A stretch of 64,000 bases of DNA from Caldilineae bacterium (GCA_020634625.1 JACKBJ010000019.1:1-64000), one strand, 5' to 3'. Positions 50,601 through 63,314 are shown, counted from the first letter of the stretch. The notes: generated by a model not told the origin, from the sequence alone. Translations and numbers: made by a program.

Positions 50601-51475
50601 CCGGCGACGTGCGAGCCGTGGCTCGACACGTAGGTGCCGCTGGCCAGCAGGGCGACGTCCTGCTCGGTCAGCGTGTCGTCGGCGAAGACGCGATGGCCGA
50701 CCACCTTGTCGTTGACGATGGCCTCGGGATGCGGGCTGATCGCCAGCAGGTCGACCGTGCTGCCGTCGGGCTTGTAAAGCATCGCCGAGGGCAGACCCTC
50801 GGGCGGCTCGGGCATGCCCTCGTCGTTGAAGAAGGGATGCAGCGGCGCGTTGCCGGCCTCCAGGGTGGCCACCCGGGCGCCCAGGCCGGCCTCGGCCACG
50901 CCGCCCGAGGCCTCCCAGGCCTGCAGGGTGCCGATCAGCCGCTGGGTCGAGTCCATCTCCTCGACCAGCGCCTCGGCCGGGTAGACCAGGCGCACCCCAT
51001 CCAGGCGCATCGCCTGCGCCGCGCTGCGCGGCGTCATGCGCACGGCGAAGCCGTTGAGCACCGTGTCGTAGCGCCAGCCCACCGCGTCCAGCTCGGGCGC
51101 CAGGTAGCGCAGCTTGCCGATCAGGACCTCCTGCTGCCGGGCCAGGTAGGCCCGATAGGCCTTGGCGGCGCGGCTCTCGGTGTCGAGGTGAACCGTCGCC
51201 TGGCCGTCGATCAGCTTGCCGCCGGCGCTGTCGACCGAGGTCGGCGCCAGGCCGGCGATGCCGCCGCGGTAGCTGGCCAGGGGCGGCGCCTCCAACACGA
51301 CGATGTAGCGCTGCAGGGTCTGCTGGCCTTCGGCGGCCGCGTCGAGCGCCGCCACCAGGCGCTGCGTCGACGGGTCGCTGGCCGGCGCGCCGAAGACGGC
51401 CGTCGGGCCGCCCAGGGCCAGGCAGAGCAGGCCCAACAGGCCTGCGACGGGGCGGCGCCAGAAATGAGCTCGCAT
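47696..51475 (-). CDS. Secreted S8 (subtilisin-like) serine peptidase, paralogue 1
   Basis: This 1259-residue secreted protein has a signal peptide (1-30), an inhibitor I9-like propeptide (~50-175) and a catalytic S8 domain with His286 (SSHGSHVAG), oxyanion Asn386 (GSAGNAGGNG) and Ser617 (YSGTSMSAPH). The triad aspartate position is Glu206 in VATLEAGNAPLHPFF, where family members have D(T/S)G. A PA-type insertion lies between the histidine/asparagine and serine regions. A beta domain, the tract IFLPALVNG and a large C-terminal region with GATase-like features (DVLIVDWTYG, HDLVILNTNE, LLIAGQGTQGWWGYL) follow. It is a close paralogue of the next gene leftward of mutA. Function: an extracellular protease, if Glu can replace Asp. 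Confidence 0.9.
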   Translation of the reverse strand: MRAHFWRRPVAGLLGLLCLALGGPTAVFGAPASDPSTQRLVAALDAAAEGQQTLQRYIVVLEAPPLASYRGGIAGLAPTSVDSAGGKLIDGQATVHLDTESRAAKAYRAYLARQQEVLIGKLRYLAPELDAVGWRYDTVLNGFAVRMTPRSAAQAMRLDGVRLVYPAEALVEEMDSTQRLIGTLQAWEASGGVAEAGLGARVATLEAGNAPLHPFFNDEGMPEPPEGLPSAMLYKPDGSTVDLLAISPHPEAIVNDKVVGHRVFADDTLTEQDVALLASGTYVSSHGSHVAGTISGRYGSYAIAPGVEVEMGGVAPNAWLFTYPVFGETPEMIAAFEMMAVEEIDAVNLSLGTVTWLTDRPETHPVSVAMSGAADAGILVVGSAGNAGGNGRTSLSGGWKYSEDLMVVGNTSSIGRLGIPITFEQTDLPDPVLSLLGSAIGTPSAPVTGTLALDTNGGCSANPAVAGKIAVGVYFTPGASLVGGCNYASRLSTMSASGAKAMVLLLLDRPDGVTVAGNFPIPGLFVGANGGAELLALLEAGESLDVTLNVQQIRDYKGIGDILAGSSSRGPGLDWTLKPDISAPGTNIISSVLGDENPQDATNPPTIATWPAYSGTSMSAPHITGSAGLLRSMHPGWTVEQLRSALINTSLPTIVDGDLEPADPTMGGPGRVNLADAHDPRAFLYPPKASFGALQAGDSDTIEILVESDSPETIVWDLSLAPGAGDAAIAFEPDSLRLEPGEVGSFTVSIDTMDVGEHEHWGDIRLTQRAPGPEGIFLPALVNGAELGVAPSAAGLASGDAADAPDQADPPTGEDEDLRTLRLVYYAYVDIPEDRADVLIVDWTYGETEDYTRYYTDALDELGLRYAVWGMGENGEHAEGVAQSQHPTYEAMYRHDLVILNTNESQVSLQKALAGQYQYQNYLLGGGNLLIAGQGTQGWWGYLSNGVVAPLPDTPAAKAAYPDTWPHRWLGPSQNGGCEMRIARYFAGYTPGYTATLSNRLLLPYPMAPDRPEMAVRLERHPEAEGPFDYALDISTGGLAKDGAAGNQYLFNSGGVLGEYQAPAASTSGLSDVVDGMLMSRPASIAKPLWSYPVTISTTMGLTDTLNVVGTYVAGKQHPEAEVAWNAMYWGFGLEGVGQAGEGSASRTQLLGDAFNFLAKNLTAAGQLVVDATGRTQLRIDLGNAAEPIRLSEARIDWGDGRVETIDLGGRPVARTLGFAHGYGSRAAAEARGPVGVTLVPVPGEAAPVRVTVRAGTNR

Positions 51476-51583
51476 CGTGGATTCGGTCTCCCGGGTGGGC
51501 GTGCGGGGCACGCGCGGCTTGGCTGGGGCCTCGCCTCGACCGAGGCTCGGCCGGCACAGAATCGCGGCTCGTCGACTCGACGC

Positions 51584-51613
51584 GGGCCCCGCTCTCCTGC
51601 GAGAGCGGGGCCC
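51584..51613. terminator. Hairpin between the two S8 genes
   Basis: GGGCCCCGCTCTC (51584-51596) and its exact complement (51601-51613) form a 13-bp stem with a CTGC loop. It lies about 110 bp upstream of paralogue 1 and 100 bp beyond the end of paralogue 2. Confidence 0.6.
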
Positions 51614-51648
51614 AGTCGGCCGGCGTCGTCTTCGTATCGCGCTCGCGC

Positions 51649-51696
51649 CGAGCCCGTCCCGATCGTTGCGGCGTCGATGTGGTCGGGACGGGCTCG
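51649..51696 (-). terminator. Hairpin after the second S8 gene
   Basis: CGAGCCCGTCCCGA (51649-51662) pairs perfectly with 51683-51696 (14 bp) around a 20-nt loop, just past the stop of the 51712-55521 gene. Confidence 0.6.
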
Positions 51697-51711
51697 CGTC
51701 GCGCGCGGCGC

Positions 51712-55521
<3,810 letters not shown>

Positions 55522-55694
55522 AGGATCTTCCCCCGTGGGTCGATGCGGTCCCGCATCGGCTGGACGCCGGCGGGCGTGGCTCCTGATCGTCGTGCTAGCA
55601 TACCGCGACTCGCGCGCGCTGGGTAGTCGATGTCGCGCGGGACGGGCCGCCGCCCGTCCAGACGCCGATCGCCCCCGAAACGTGACCGGTCGCG

Positions 55695-55723
55695 TTGACC
55701 CTTCCGATGCCTGCGACTAGACT
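55695..55723 (+). promoter_or_regulatory. Promoter for the methylmalonyl-CoA mutase genes
   Basis: TTGACC (55695-55700) and TAGACT (55718-55723) are spaced by 17 bp, about 50 bp before the ATG of mutA at 55772. Confidence 0.6.
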
Positions 55724-55771
55724 GCGCCGCGGTGCCGCGGCAGAGCGCGGCCCGGCCGAGAGGACCCTACG

Positions 55772-57367
55772 ATGAGCGCCAGAGCGCAGCCGACGCCCCA
55801 TTTCTCGCCCGAGCTCGACCTCGAGGCGGCCTTCCCGGCTGCCAGCCGGGCCGACTGGCTGGCCCTGGTCGAGCGCGGCTTGAAGGGACAGGGCTTCGAC
55901 GCGACGCTGGTCATGCGCACCCTGGACGGCATCGCCGTCGCGCCGCTCTTCGCCGACGGCGACGCGCCGGCCGCGGCCGACTGCGAGGCCGCCCTGAGCG
56001 GCGATCGGCCGCGCCGCGGCTGGTTGATCGGCCAGACCTACGCGCATCCCGATCCGGCCGAGGCCCGGCGCCAGATCCTGGCCGATCTGGCGCGCGGGGT
56101 CGAGGGCATCGGGCTGCGCCTGGATCGCGCGACGCGCCTGGGCCTGCGGCCCGGCGACCCGGGCTGGGTCGAGCAGGCCGGCGTCGACGGCATCTTGCTC
56201 GGTGGCGAAGACGCGCTCGAGGCCCTGCTCGAGGGCGTGCAGCTCGAGATGGTGCAGCTGTCCTTCCAGGCCGGCGAGGCGGCCGAAGGGGTCTGGCTGG
56301 CCCTACAGCGCATCGCGGCGCGGCGCGGCCTGGACGCGAGCCAGCTCCGTGTCGCCCTCGACGACGACCCCCTGGGGCGCCTGGCCGAGGCGGGCCGGGC
56401 CCGGCGCGCGGACGATGGCGGGCTGGTCGCGCCGACTCCGGCGCTGCGCGACCTGCCGGCCGCTCGACGCTCGGCGCTGCGGTCCGTCGGCGTCTCGACC
56501 CTGGCCTATCACGCCGCCGGCGCCAGCCCGGTCCAGGAGCTGGCCTTCGCGATGGCCACCGCGGCCGCCTACCTGCGCCAGATGGCGGCCCAGGGTTGGG
56601 AGGCGGCCATGGCCTGCGAGCAGATCCGCTTCGGCTTCGCCGTCGATGCCGACTTCTTCGGCTCGGTGGCCAAGCTGCGGGCGGCGCGGCGGCTCTGGTG
56701 CCGGCTCCAGCGCGCCCTGGACGGCAACACCGAGCAGGCCGGCCCGATGCTGCTGGCGGCCAGCAGCTCGCCGCGCAGCCTGGCCGCGGTCGATCCCTGG
56801 GTCAACCCGATCCGGGCCACCCAGCAGGCGGTGGCGGCCATCGTCGGCGGCGCCGACCAGCTGTCGCTGCTGCCCTACGACGCCGCCCTCGGGCCCTCGG
56901 ACGAGCCGGCCCTGCGCCTGGCGGTCAATACCCAGAGCATCCTGATGCTGGAAGCCGGTCTGGACCGCCTGGCCGATCCGGCCGGCGGCAGCCACTACCT
57001 CGAATGGCTGACCGACCGCCTGGCCCGCGAGGCCTGGCGGCGCTTCCGCGAGATCGAGCAGGCCGGCGGAATGCTGGCGGCGCTGCGCGAGGGGCGGGTG
57101 CAGGCGGCGGTCGCCGAGATGGCCGCGGCCCGGCGGGCGGCGGTGGCCGAGGGGCGGCAGACCGTCGTCGGCGTCTCGAAGTACCCGCCGCCGGCCGATC
57201 AGCCGCCGGCCGGGCACCCGGCGCCGGATCTCGGGCCGCTGCGCGCCGCCGCCCTGGCGCGCCAGGCGGCGAGGGCCGAGACGGTCGGGCCGGCCGGGCC
57301 CGACCGAGCCTGGCTCGAAGTCGAGCCGCTGCGCCCGATGCGCGACGGGGAGCCCGAGCATGGCTGA
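55772..57367 (+). CDS. mutA: Methylmalonyl-CoA mutase small subunit
   Basis: This 531-residue protein is related to the catalytic subunit but lacks the cobalamin-binding DxHxxG motif, as expected for the small subunit. Its family blocks include IRFGFAVDADFFGSVAKLRAARRLW, VNPIRATQQAVAAIVGGADQLSLLPYD and LDRLADPAGGSHYLEWLTD. With MutB it makes methylmalonyl-CoA mutase, which interconverts (R)-methylmalonyl-CoA and succinyl-CoA in propionate metabolism. The ATG at 55772 follows GAGAGGA. It overlaps mutB by eight bases. No epimerase or MeaB gene is in the window. Confidence 0.93.
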   Translation: MSARAQPTPHFSPELDLEAAFPAASRADWLALVERGLKGQGFDATLVMRTLDGIAVAPLFADGDAPAAADCEAALSGDRPRRGWLIGQTYAHPDPAEARRQILADLARGVEGIGLRLDRATRLGLRPGDPGWVEQAGVDGILLGGEDALEALLEGVQLEMVQLSFQAGEAAEGVWLALQRIAARRGLDASQLRVALDDDPLGRLAEAGRARRADDGGLVAPTPALRDLPAARRSALRSVGVSTLAYHAAGASPVQELAFAMATAAAYLRQMAAQGWEAAMACEQIRFGFAVDADFFGSVAKLRAARRLWCRLQRALDGNTEQAGPMLLAASSSPRSLAAVDPWVNPIRATQQAVAAIVGGADQLSLLPYDAALGPSDEPALRLAVNTQSILMLEAGLDRLADPAGGSHYLEWLTDRLAREAWRRFREIEQAGGMLAALREGRVQAAVAEMAAARRAAVAEGRQTVVGVSKYPPPADQPPAGHPAPDLGPLRAAALARQAARAETVGPAGPDRAWLEVEPLRPMRDGEPEHG

Positions 57368-59597
57368 GCCGCGCGCCCCGCGATTCGGGGTTCCCGACTT
57401 CGGTCGGCTCGAGGACCTCGCGCTCGACTACGATGCGCCCGAGATCGCGCCGCCGGCGGCCCCCTTCCCGGGACCGGTGGCCGGCCTGCCGCCGGCCGGC
57501 GACCCGGAGCGCGCGCCCTGGCTCAGCCCCGAGGGCATTGCCGTGCCGCCGCGCATCGGCCCGGGCGCGCTCGAAGGCCTGCCGCGCCTGGAGGGTTGGC
57601 CCGGCATCCCGCCCTATCTGCGCGGCCCCTACCCGACGATGTACGCCCAGCGACCCTGGACCCTGCGGCAGTACGCCGGCTTCTCGACCGCCGAGGCGAG
57701 CAACGCCTTCTATCGGCGCGCCCTGGCGGCCGGCCAGCGCGGTCTCTCGGTGGCCTTCGACCTGGCCACGCATCGGGGCTACGACTCGGACAACCCGCGG
57801 GTGGTCGGCGACGTGGGCATGGCCGGCGTGGCCATCGACTCGATCCTGGACATGCGCGTCCTCTTCGACGGCATCCCGCTGGATCAGGTGAGCGTGTCGA
57901 TGACCATGAACGGCGCCGTGCTGCCGGTCCTGGCGCTGTACATCGTGGCGGCCGAGGAACAGGGCGTCCGGCCGGCCCAGCTGGCCGGGACCATCCAGAA
58001 CGACATCCTCAAGGAGTTCATGGTCCGCAACACCTACATCTACCCGCCGGCGGCCTCGATGCGCATCGTCGGCGACATCTTTCGCTACACGGCGACCGAG
58101 ATGCCGCGCTTCAACTCGATCTCGATCTCGGGCTACCACATCCACGAGGCCGGCGCCACGCTCGACCTCGAGCTGGGCTACACCCTGGCCGATGGCCTGG
58201 AGTACCTGCGCGCCGGCCTGCGGGCCGGGCTGGACATCGACGACTTCGCGCCGCGACTGTCCTTCTTCTTCGCCACGGGCATGCGCTTCTATCTCGAGAT
58301 CGCCAAGCTGCGCGCGGCGCGCCTGCTCTGGTCGCTGATCGTGCAGCGCTTCGGCGCTCGCGACCCCAAGAGCCTGGCTCTGCGCACCCACTGCCAGACC
58401 TCGGGCTGGAGCCTGACGGCTCAGGACCCCTTCAACAACATCGCGCGGACCACCCTCGAGGCCATGGCCGCCGTCTACGGCGGCACCCAGAGCCTGCACA
58501 CCAACGCCTTCGACGAGGCCCTGGCGCTGCCGACCGACTTCTCGGCCCGCGTGGCTCGCAACACCCAGCTCTACCTGCAGGCCGAGGCCGACACCTGTCG
58601 CGTGGTGGATCCCTGGGGCGGCAGCCGCAGCATCGAATGGCTGACCTGGCGGCTGGCCGAACGCGCCTGGGCGCATGTCGTCGAGGTCGAGAGCCTCGGC
58701 GGCATGGCCGCGGCCATCGAGTCCGGCCTGCCCAAGGCGCGCATCGAGGAAGCCGCCGCCCGCGCCCAGGCCCGCATCGACGCCGGCAGCCAGCCGATCG
58801 TGGGCGTCAACCGCTACCGCCTCGACGACGAGCCCGAGCTGGACCTGCTCCGGGTCGACAACGCGGCGGTGCGGGCGCAGCAGCTGGCGCGGCTCGAGCG
58901 CCTGCGCGCCGGACGGGACGAAGCGGCCCTGGCGCGGACCCTGCAAGCCTTGCGCGGCGCCGCCGAGACCGGCGCGGGCAACCTGCTGGCGCTCAGCGTG
59001 GACGCGGCCCGCGCCGGCGCCAGCGTCGGTGAGATCTCGGACGCGCTCGAGCGGGTCTTCGGTCGCCACCAGGCGCCCACCCGGCTCGTCGGCGGCGCCT
59101 ACACCGCGGAGGCGGGCGGCATGGACGACGCGATCGCGGCGGTGCAGGCGCTCTGCGCCGCCTTCGAGGCGGCCGAAGGCCGGCGGCCGCGCATCCTGGT
59201 GGCCAAGATGGGCCAGGATGGCCACGACCGCGGCCAGAAGGTCATCGCCACCGCCTTCGCCGACCTGGGCTTCGACGTCGACGTCGGCCCGCTCTTCCAG
59301 ACGCCCGAGGAGACGGCCCGCCAGGCGGTCGAGAACGACGTCCACGTCGTCGGCGTCTCCTCGCTGGCCGCCGGCCACCTGACCCTGGTGCCGGCCCTGC
59401 GCGCGGCGCTGGACGCCGCCGGCCGCGACGACATCCTGATCGTGCTCGGCGGGGTCGTCCCCGAGCGGGACCATGCCGCCCTGCGCGACGCCGGTGCGGC
59501 GGCCATCTTCGGCCCGGGCACGGTGATCCCGAACGCGGCCGGGGCGCTCCTGCGCCTGCTGTTCGAGCGGCTCGGGCTGCCGATTCCACCCGGCTGA
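57360..59597 (+). CDS. mutB: Methylmalonyl-CoA mutase large (catalytic) subunit
   Basis: This 745-residue full-length protein has the TIM-barrel substrate domain (YPTMYAQRPWTLRQYAGFSTAEASNAFYRRAL, SVSMTMNGAVLPVLALYI, TQSLHTNAFDEALALPT) followed by the B12-binding domain with MGQDGHDRG, whose His622 is the lower axial ligand of cobalt, and LGGVVPERDHAAL. It carries the active site of the adenosylcobalamin-dependent mutase. Coupled to mutA by overlap. This supports propionyl-CoA or odd-chain/branched amino acid metabolism. Confidence 0.97.
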   Translation: MAEPRAPRFGVPDFGRLEDLALDYDAPEIAPPAAPFPGPVAGLPPAGDPERAPWLSPEGIAVPPRIGPGALEGLPRLEGWPGIPPYLRGPYPTMYAQRPWTLRQYAGFSTAEASNAFYRRALAAGQRGLSVAFDLATHRGYDSDNPRVVGDVGMAGVAIDSILDMRVLFDGIPLDQVSVSMTMNGAVLPVLALYIVAAEEQGVRPAQLAGTIQNDILKEFMVRNTYIYPPAASMRIVGDIFRYTATEMPRFNSISISGYHIHEAGATLDLELGYTLADGLEYLRAGLRAGLDIDDFAPRLSFFFATGMRFYLEIAKLRAARLLWSLIVQRFGARDPKSLALRTHCQTSGWSLTAQDPFNNIARTTLEAMAAVYGGTQSLHTNAFDEALALPTDFSARVARNTQLYLQAEADTCRVVDPWGGSRSIEWLTWRLAERAWAHVVEVESLGGMAAAIESGLPKARIEEAAARAQARIDAGSQPIVGVNRYRLDDEPELDLLRVDNAAVRAQQLARLERLRAGRDEAALARTLQALRGAAETGAGNLLALSVDAARAGASVGEISDALERVFGRHQAPTRLVGGAYTAEAGGMDDAIAAVQALCAAFEAAEGRRPRILVAKMGQDGHDRGQKVIATAFADLGFDVDVGPLFQTPEETARQAVENDVHVVGVSSLAAGHLTLVPALRAALDAAGRDDILIVLGGVVPERDHAALRDAGAAAIFGPGTVIPNAAGALLRLLFERLGLPIPPG

Positions 59598-59677
59598 GGC
59601 GAGCCGCGGGGCGCCGTTCCCGAACGGTCGCTACGGCCGGGGCGGTGCCTCGGGCAGCGGCGTCGGCGGGCGATCGC

Positions 59678-59726
59678 TTGACCTGATACGATACGGGTGA
59701 TACAACTATCACTCGTATCGTATCAG
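59678..59726 (+). promoter_or_regulatory. TetR/Rph operon promoter inside a 44-bp palindrome
   Basis: TTGACC (59678-59683) and TACAAC (59701-59706), spaced by 17 bp, form the promoter. The sequence 59683-59726 is a nearly perfect palindrome: 20-bp arms (left CTGATACGATACGGGTGATA) differing at one position, around CAAC. GATAC occurs three times in the left half. The operator covers the -10 and the start, so the adjacent TetR-like protein probably autoregulates. It is unusually AT-rich for the area. Confidence 0.75.
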
Positions 59727-59760
59727 ATTCATCCTCGATCCCCGCAGACGGAGCGGTGGC

Positions 59761-60582
59761 ATGGCGAGCGACCCGAATGACCGAGCGAATGCCCGGCTGC
59801 TGGAGCTGGCAACGCAGCTGCTGGGCGAGCTCGGCGCCGACGGCTTGACGATGGACGCGCTGGCGGCGCGCGCCGGGCTGTCGCGGGCGACCCTGTACCG
59901 GCGGCTGGGCAGCCGCGCGCGGCTGCTCGAGCGCTTGAGGGCACGCGGCGACCTGGCCGCGGCGGACCCTGCGCGGCGCGACCTGCCGACACGGGTGCTG
60001 GAGGCGATGCAGCGGGTGCTCGCCCGCGATGGCTTCAGCGGTGCCACGGTCGAGCGGGTGGCCCAGGAGGCGGGCGTCGGTACGGCCACGGTCTACCGCC
60101 GTTTCGGGGATCGCGAGGGCCTCTTCGCGGCCTACGCGCGCCAGTTCAGCCCGCGGAGCGCGGCGCGCGGCCTGGCCGACTCGGGCGTCGACCTCGAGCC
60201 GGGCCTGCTGGGCCTGGCCCGCGAGTCGCTGGACTTCTTCCGTCGGCATCCCGAGCTGGTCCGTCTGCGCCTGTCTGGCGACCCCGAGGCGCTGCGGCTG
60301 CTGGGCGGTGACGCCGACGGCCAGGAGCGCATGCTGCCCACGCTCGCCCGCTACTTCGAGCCGGCCATCGCGGCCGGTCGGCTCGCGCCGGCCGATCCGC
60401 TCGTGTTGGCCACCGCCTTCGGCGGCCTGGTGACCGGCTTCGCGCTGATGAGCCAGGACCGCAGCGGGCCGGGCCTGTCCGACCTGGACGCGGCCGCCCG
60501 GACGCTGGTCGACATCTTTCTGCACGGGGCGCGATCGCGCCCCGACACCCGACCCCTGGACGATGGAGGAGACCGCACGTGA
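59761..60582 (+). CDS. TetR-type regulator with two tandem HTH domains
   Basis: This 273-residue protein has two TetR N-terminal HTH units in one chain: residues ~11-53 (ADGLTMDALAARAGLSRATLYRRLGS) and ~77-120 (GFSGATVERVAQEAGVGTATVYRRFGD). Each recognition helix ends in ATxYRR. One ligand-binding helical domain follows (~130-265). TetR proteins normally have one HTH per chain. The ATG at 59761 is 34 bp past a 44-bp palindrome that overlaps the promoter, whose length suits four HTH units in a dimer. Its stop overlaps the start of the Rph-like gene (GTGA), so it probably represses its own operon until an inducer binds. Confidence 0.88.
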   Translation: MASDPNDRANARLLELATQLLGELGADGLTMDALAARAGLSRATLYRRLGSRARLLERLRARGDLAAADPARRDLPTRVLEAMQRVLARDGFSGATVERVAQEAGVGTATVYRRFGDREGLFAAYARQFSPRSAARGLADSGVDLEPGLLGLARESLDFFRRHPELVRLRLSGDPEALRLLGGDADGQERMLPTLARYFEPAIAAGRLAPADPLVLATAFGGLVTGFALMSQDRSGPGLSDLDAAARTLVDIFLHGARSRPDTRPLDDGGDRT

Positions 60583-63314
60583 GCCCAGACCCTTCCGGCA
60601 ACGACCGCCTCGGAGACCGGCCGCTGGTGCTGCCCTTTGCCGCGCTCGGCGCGGCCGATCTGCCCCTGGTGGGCGGCAAGGGCGCCAACCTGGGCGAGAT
60701 GACCCGCGCCGGCCTGCCGGTGCCGCCCGGCTTCTGCGTCACGACCGAGGCCTTCCGCCGCTTCGTCGCCGGCGACCCGGAGCTCGAGCCGGCGGTCTAC
60801 GCGCGCCTGGCGGCGCTGGCGCCGGACGACGTGGCCGGCGTGCGCGAGGCGGGGCAGGCCATCCGCGCCCGGCTGCTGGCGCTGCCGGTGCCGGCCGAGG
60901 TGGAGCAGGCGCTGCTGGATGCCTGGCGGCGCCTGGGTCCGGACGCGGCCTACGCCCTGCGCTCCAGCGCCACCGCCGAGGATCTGCCGGGGGCCAGCTT
61001 CGCCGGCCAGCAGGACAGCTTCCTCAACCTCCGCGGCCGCGAGGCCCTGGTCGACGCCCTGCGCCGCGCCTGGGTCTCGCTCTTCACCGACCGCGCCATC
61101 CTCTACCGGGCCCAGAACGGCTTCGACCACCGCGAGGTCCGGCTCTCGGCGGTGGTCCAGCGCATGGTCCTCTCCGAGGTCTCGGGCATCCTCTTCACCG
61201 CCGATCCCTTGAGCGGCAACCGGCACGTGGCCTCGATCGACGCCGGCTTCGGCCTGGGCGAGGCCCTGGTCTCGGGCATCGTCTCGGCCGACAACTTCCG
61301 GGTGGACAAGCGCAGCGGGGCGATCCTCGAGCGGCGCGTCGCCGACAAGCGGCAGGCCATCCGGCCGCGGGCGGATGGCGGCACGGAGACGGTCCCGCTG
61401 GCCGCTGGCGACAGCCGGCGCGCCTCGCTGAGCGACGCGCAGGCGCGGGCGCTGACCGAGCTGGGCAGCCGCGTCGAAGCCCACTTCGGCCGGCCGCAGG
61501 ACATCGAATGGGTCATCGACGCCGCCGGCGACCTCTTCCTGGTCCAGTCGCGCCCGATCACCTCGCTCTTCCCCCTGCCCGAGCCCGGGCCGACCGACGG
61601 CGGCCTGCACGCCTACGCCAGCCTGGGCCACGCCCAGGTGATGACCGACGCCATGACGCCCATGGGCCGCTCGGTTTTCCCGATCATCCTGCCCTTCGGT
61701 AAGTCCGGCGATCCGGGGACGGTCGGCCGGCTGGTCTCGGAGGCCGGCGGCCGGCTCTACGCCGACTTCACCCCGGCCCTGCACTTCGCGCCCTCGCGCG
61801 CGCTCATCCTGCGCTTCCTGGGCGTGGCCGACCCGCTGATGGCCGGCGCCATGCGGGCCCTGGTGGCGCGCCCGGCCTTCCGGGAGGGGCCGGCCGCCCG
61901 GCCGCCGAAGGGCGCCCTGCGCGCCATGCTGCACTGGGTCGGACCCATCCTGCTGGGCCTGCAGCGACGGCTCTGGCTGGCCGACCCGGATACCGGGCTG
62001 GCCGAGGTCGCCGGCGCCTGCGAGGCCCTGGTCGAGGACAGCCGTGCGCGCATGGCCGCGGCGCCGCCCGGCGCGGCCCGCCTCGACGAGGCGCGCCAGG
62101 CGCTCGGCCGGGCCTTGCCAACCCTGTTGCGGGTGATGCCGCCGGTGATGGGCGCCGGCTACGCCGGGCGCGCCATCCTGGGCCGGCTGGCCGGGTCGCG
62201 CGCCCGGCCGGGCGATCTGGACGCCATCGTGCGCGGGCTGCAGGGCAACGTCACCACCGACATGGACCTGGCGGTAGGCGACCTGGCCGACCTGGCGCGT
62301 CTTCAGCCGGAGCTGGCGCGACGCCTCGCCGGCGAAGATCTGGCGACGGCCATCGCCGACATCGCGCGCATGCCCGAGGGCGCGGACTTCCTGGCCGCAT
62401 GGCATGGCTTTCTGGACCGCTACGGCCTGCGCGGTCCCTCGGAGATCGACATCGGCCGGCCGCGGTGGCATGAAGCGCCTGCGTCGCTGCTGAAGATGGT
62501 GGCGGGACACCTGCGCGCCGAGCCGGGCGCCCACCGGGCGCACCAGCGGCGCATGGCCGAGGCCGGCCAGGCGGCCGGCGAGCGCCTGGTCGAGGCGGCC
62601 GCGCATGGGCTGCTGGCGCCGCTGCGCGCGCGGCTGGCACGGCGCTGTCTGCGCCTGGTGCGCGGCGGCATGCCCGTGCGCGAGCACCCCAAGTTCGCCT
62701 TGATCCAGATCCTCGGCCTGACCAAGGACGCGATCCGGGAGGCAGCCGAGCCGCTGCTGTCGGCGGGCCGGCTGGACCGGGCGGACGACGTCTTCTGGCT
62801 GAGGCTGCCCGAGCTGATCGAGGGCCTCCGACGGCCGGGCCTTGACCTGCGCGCGATCGTCGCCCGGCGGAAGGCCGAGGAGGCCCGCTATGCCAGCCTG
62901 CGGCCGCCGCGGGTGATCACCTCCGAGGGCGAGATCCCCGAGGTGGCGCATGTCGCCGAGGACCTGCCGCCGGGCGCCCTGCCCGGCATCTCGGCGTCGG
63001 CCGGCGTCGTCGAGGGCCTGGCCCGGGTGGTGCTCGACCCGTCCGCGACGCTGCTCGCGCCGGGCGAGATCCTGGTGGCGCCCTTCACCGACCCGGGGTG
63101 GACGCCGCTCTTCATTCACGCCGCGGCCCTGGTCATGGAGGTCGGCGGCCTGATGACCCATGGCTCGGTGGTCGCCCGCGAGTACGGCATCCCGGCCGTG
63201 GTCGGCGTGCTCGAGGCGACGCGCCGCATCCAGACCGGGCAGCGGCTGCGGGTGGACGGCAACCGTGGCTTCGTCCAGATCCTGGCCGAGGCCGACGCGG
63301 AGGGCGGGACATGA
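60579..63314 (+). CDS. Rifampin-phosphotransferase-like PEP/pyruvate-dikinase family enzyme
   Basis: The protein has 911 residues. The N-terminal ATP-grasp domain has VGGKGANLGEMTRAGLPVPPGF, the ALRSSATAEDLPGASFAGQQ block and QDIEWVIDAAGDLFLVQSRPI. A long middle domain follows. The C-terminal swivelling domain has the phospho-histidine His861 in GGLMTHGSVVAREYGIPAVVGV. This three-part order and length (~870 in known enzymes) fits rifampin phosphotransferase, which phosphorylates rifamycins using ATP, better than PEP synthase (~790, with a PEP-domain barrel). The substrate is not proven. It is in one operon with a TetR repressor and a permease, a setting consistent with drug detoxification. 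Confidence 0.82.
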   Translation: MSPDPSGNDRLGDRPLVLPFAALGAADLPLVGGKGANLGEMTRAGLPVPPGFCVTTEAFRRFVAGDPELEPAVYARLAALAPDDVAGVREAGQAIRARLLALPVPAEVEQALLDAWRRLGPDAAYALRSSATAEDLPGASFAGQQDSFLNLRGREALVDALRRAWVSLFTDRAILYRAQNGFDHREVRLSAVVQRMVLSEVSGILFTADPLSGNRHVASIDAGFGLGEALVSGIVSADNFRVDKRSGAILERRVADKRQAIRPRADGGTETVPLAAGDSRRASLSDAQARALTELGSRVEAHFGRPQDIEWVIDAAGDLFLVQSRPITSLFPLPEPGPTDGGLHAYASLGHAQVMTDAMTPMGRSVFPIILPFGKSGDPGTVGRLVSEAGGRLYADFTPALHFAPSRALILRFLGVADPLMAGAMRALVARPAFREGPAARPPKGALRAMLHWVGPILLGLQRRLWLADPDTGLAEVAGACEALVEDSRARMAAAPPGAARLDEARQALGRALPTLLRVMPPVMGAGYAGRAILGRLAGSRARPGDLDAIVRGLQGNVTTDMDLAVGDLADLARLQPELARRLAGEDLATAIADIARMPEGADFLAAWHGFLDRYGLRGPSEIDIGRPRWHEAPASLLKMVAGHLRAEPGAHRAHQRRMAEAGQAAGERLVEAAAHGLLAPLRARLARRCLRLVRGGMPVREHPKFALIQILGLTKDAIREAAEPLLSAGRLDRADDVFWLRLPELIEGLRRPGLDLRAIVARRKAEEARYASLRPPRVITSEGEIPEVAHVAEDLPPGALPGISASAGVVEGLARVVLDPSATLLAPGEILVAPFTDPGWTPLFIHAAALVMEVGGLMTHGSVVAREYGIPAVVGVLEATRRIQTGQRLRVDGNRGFVQILAEADAEGGT

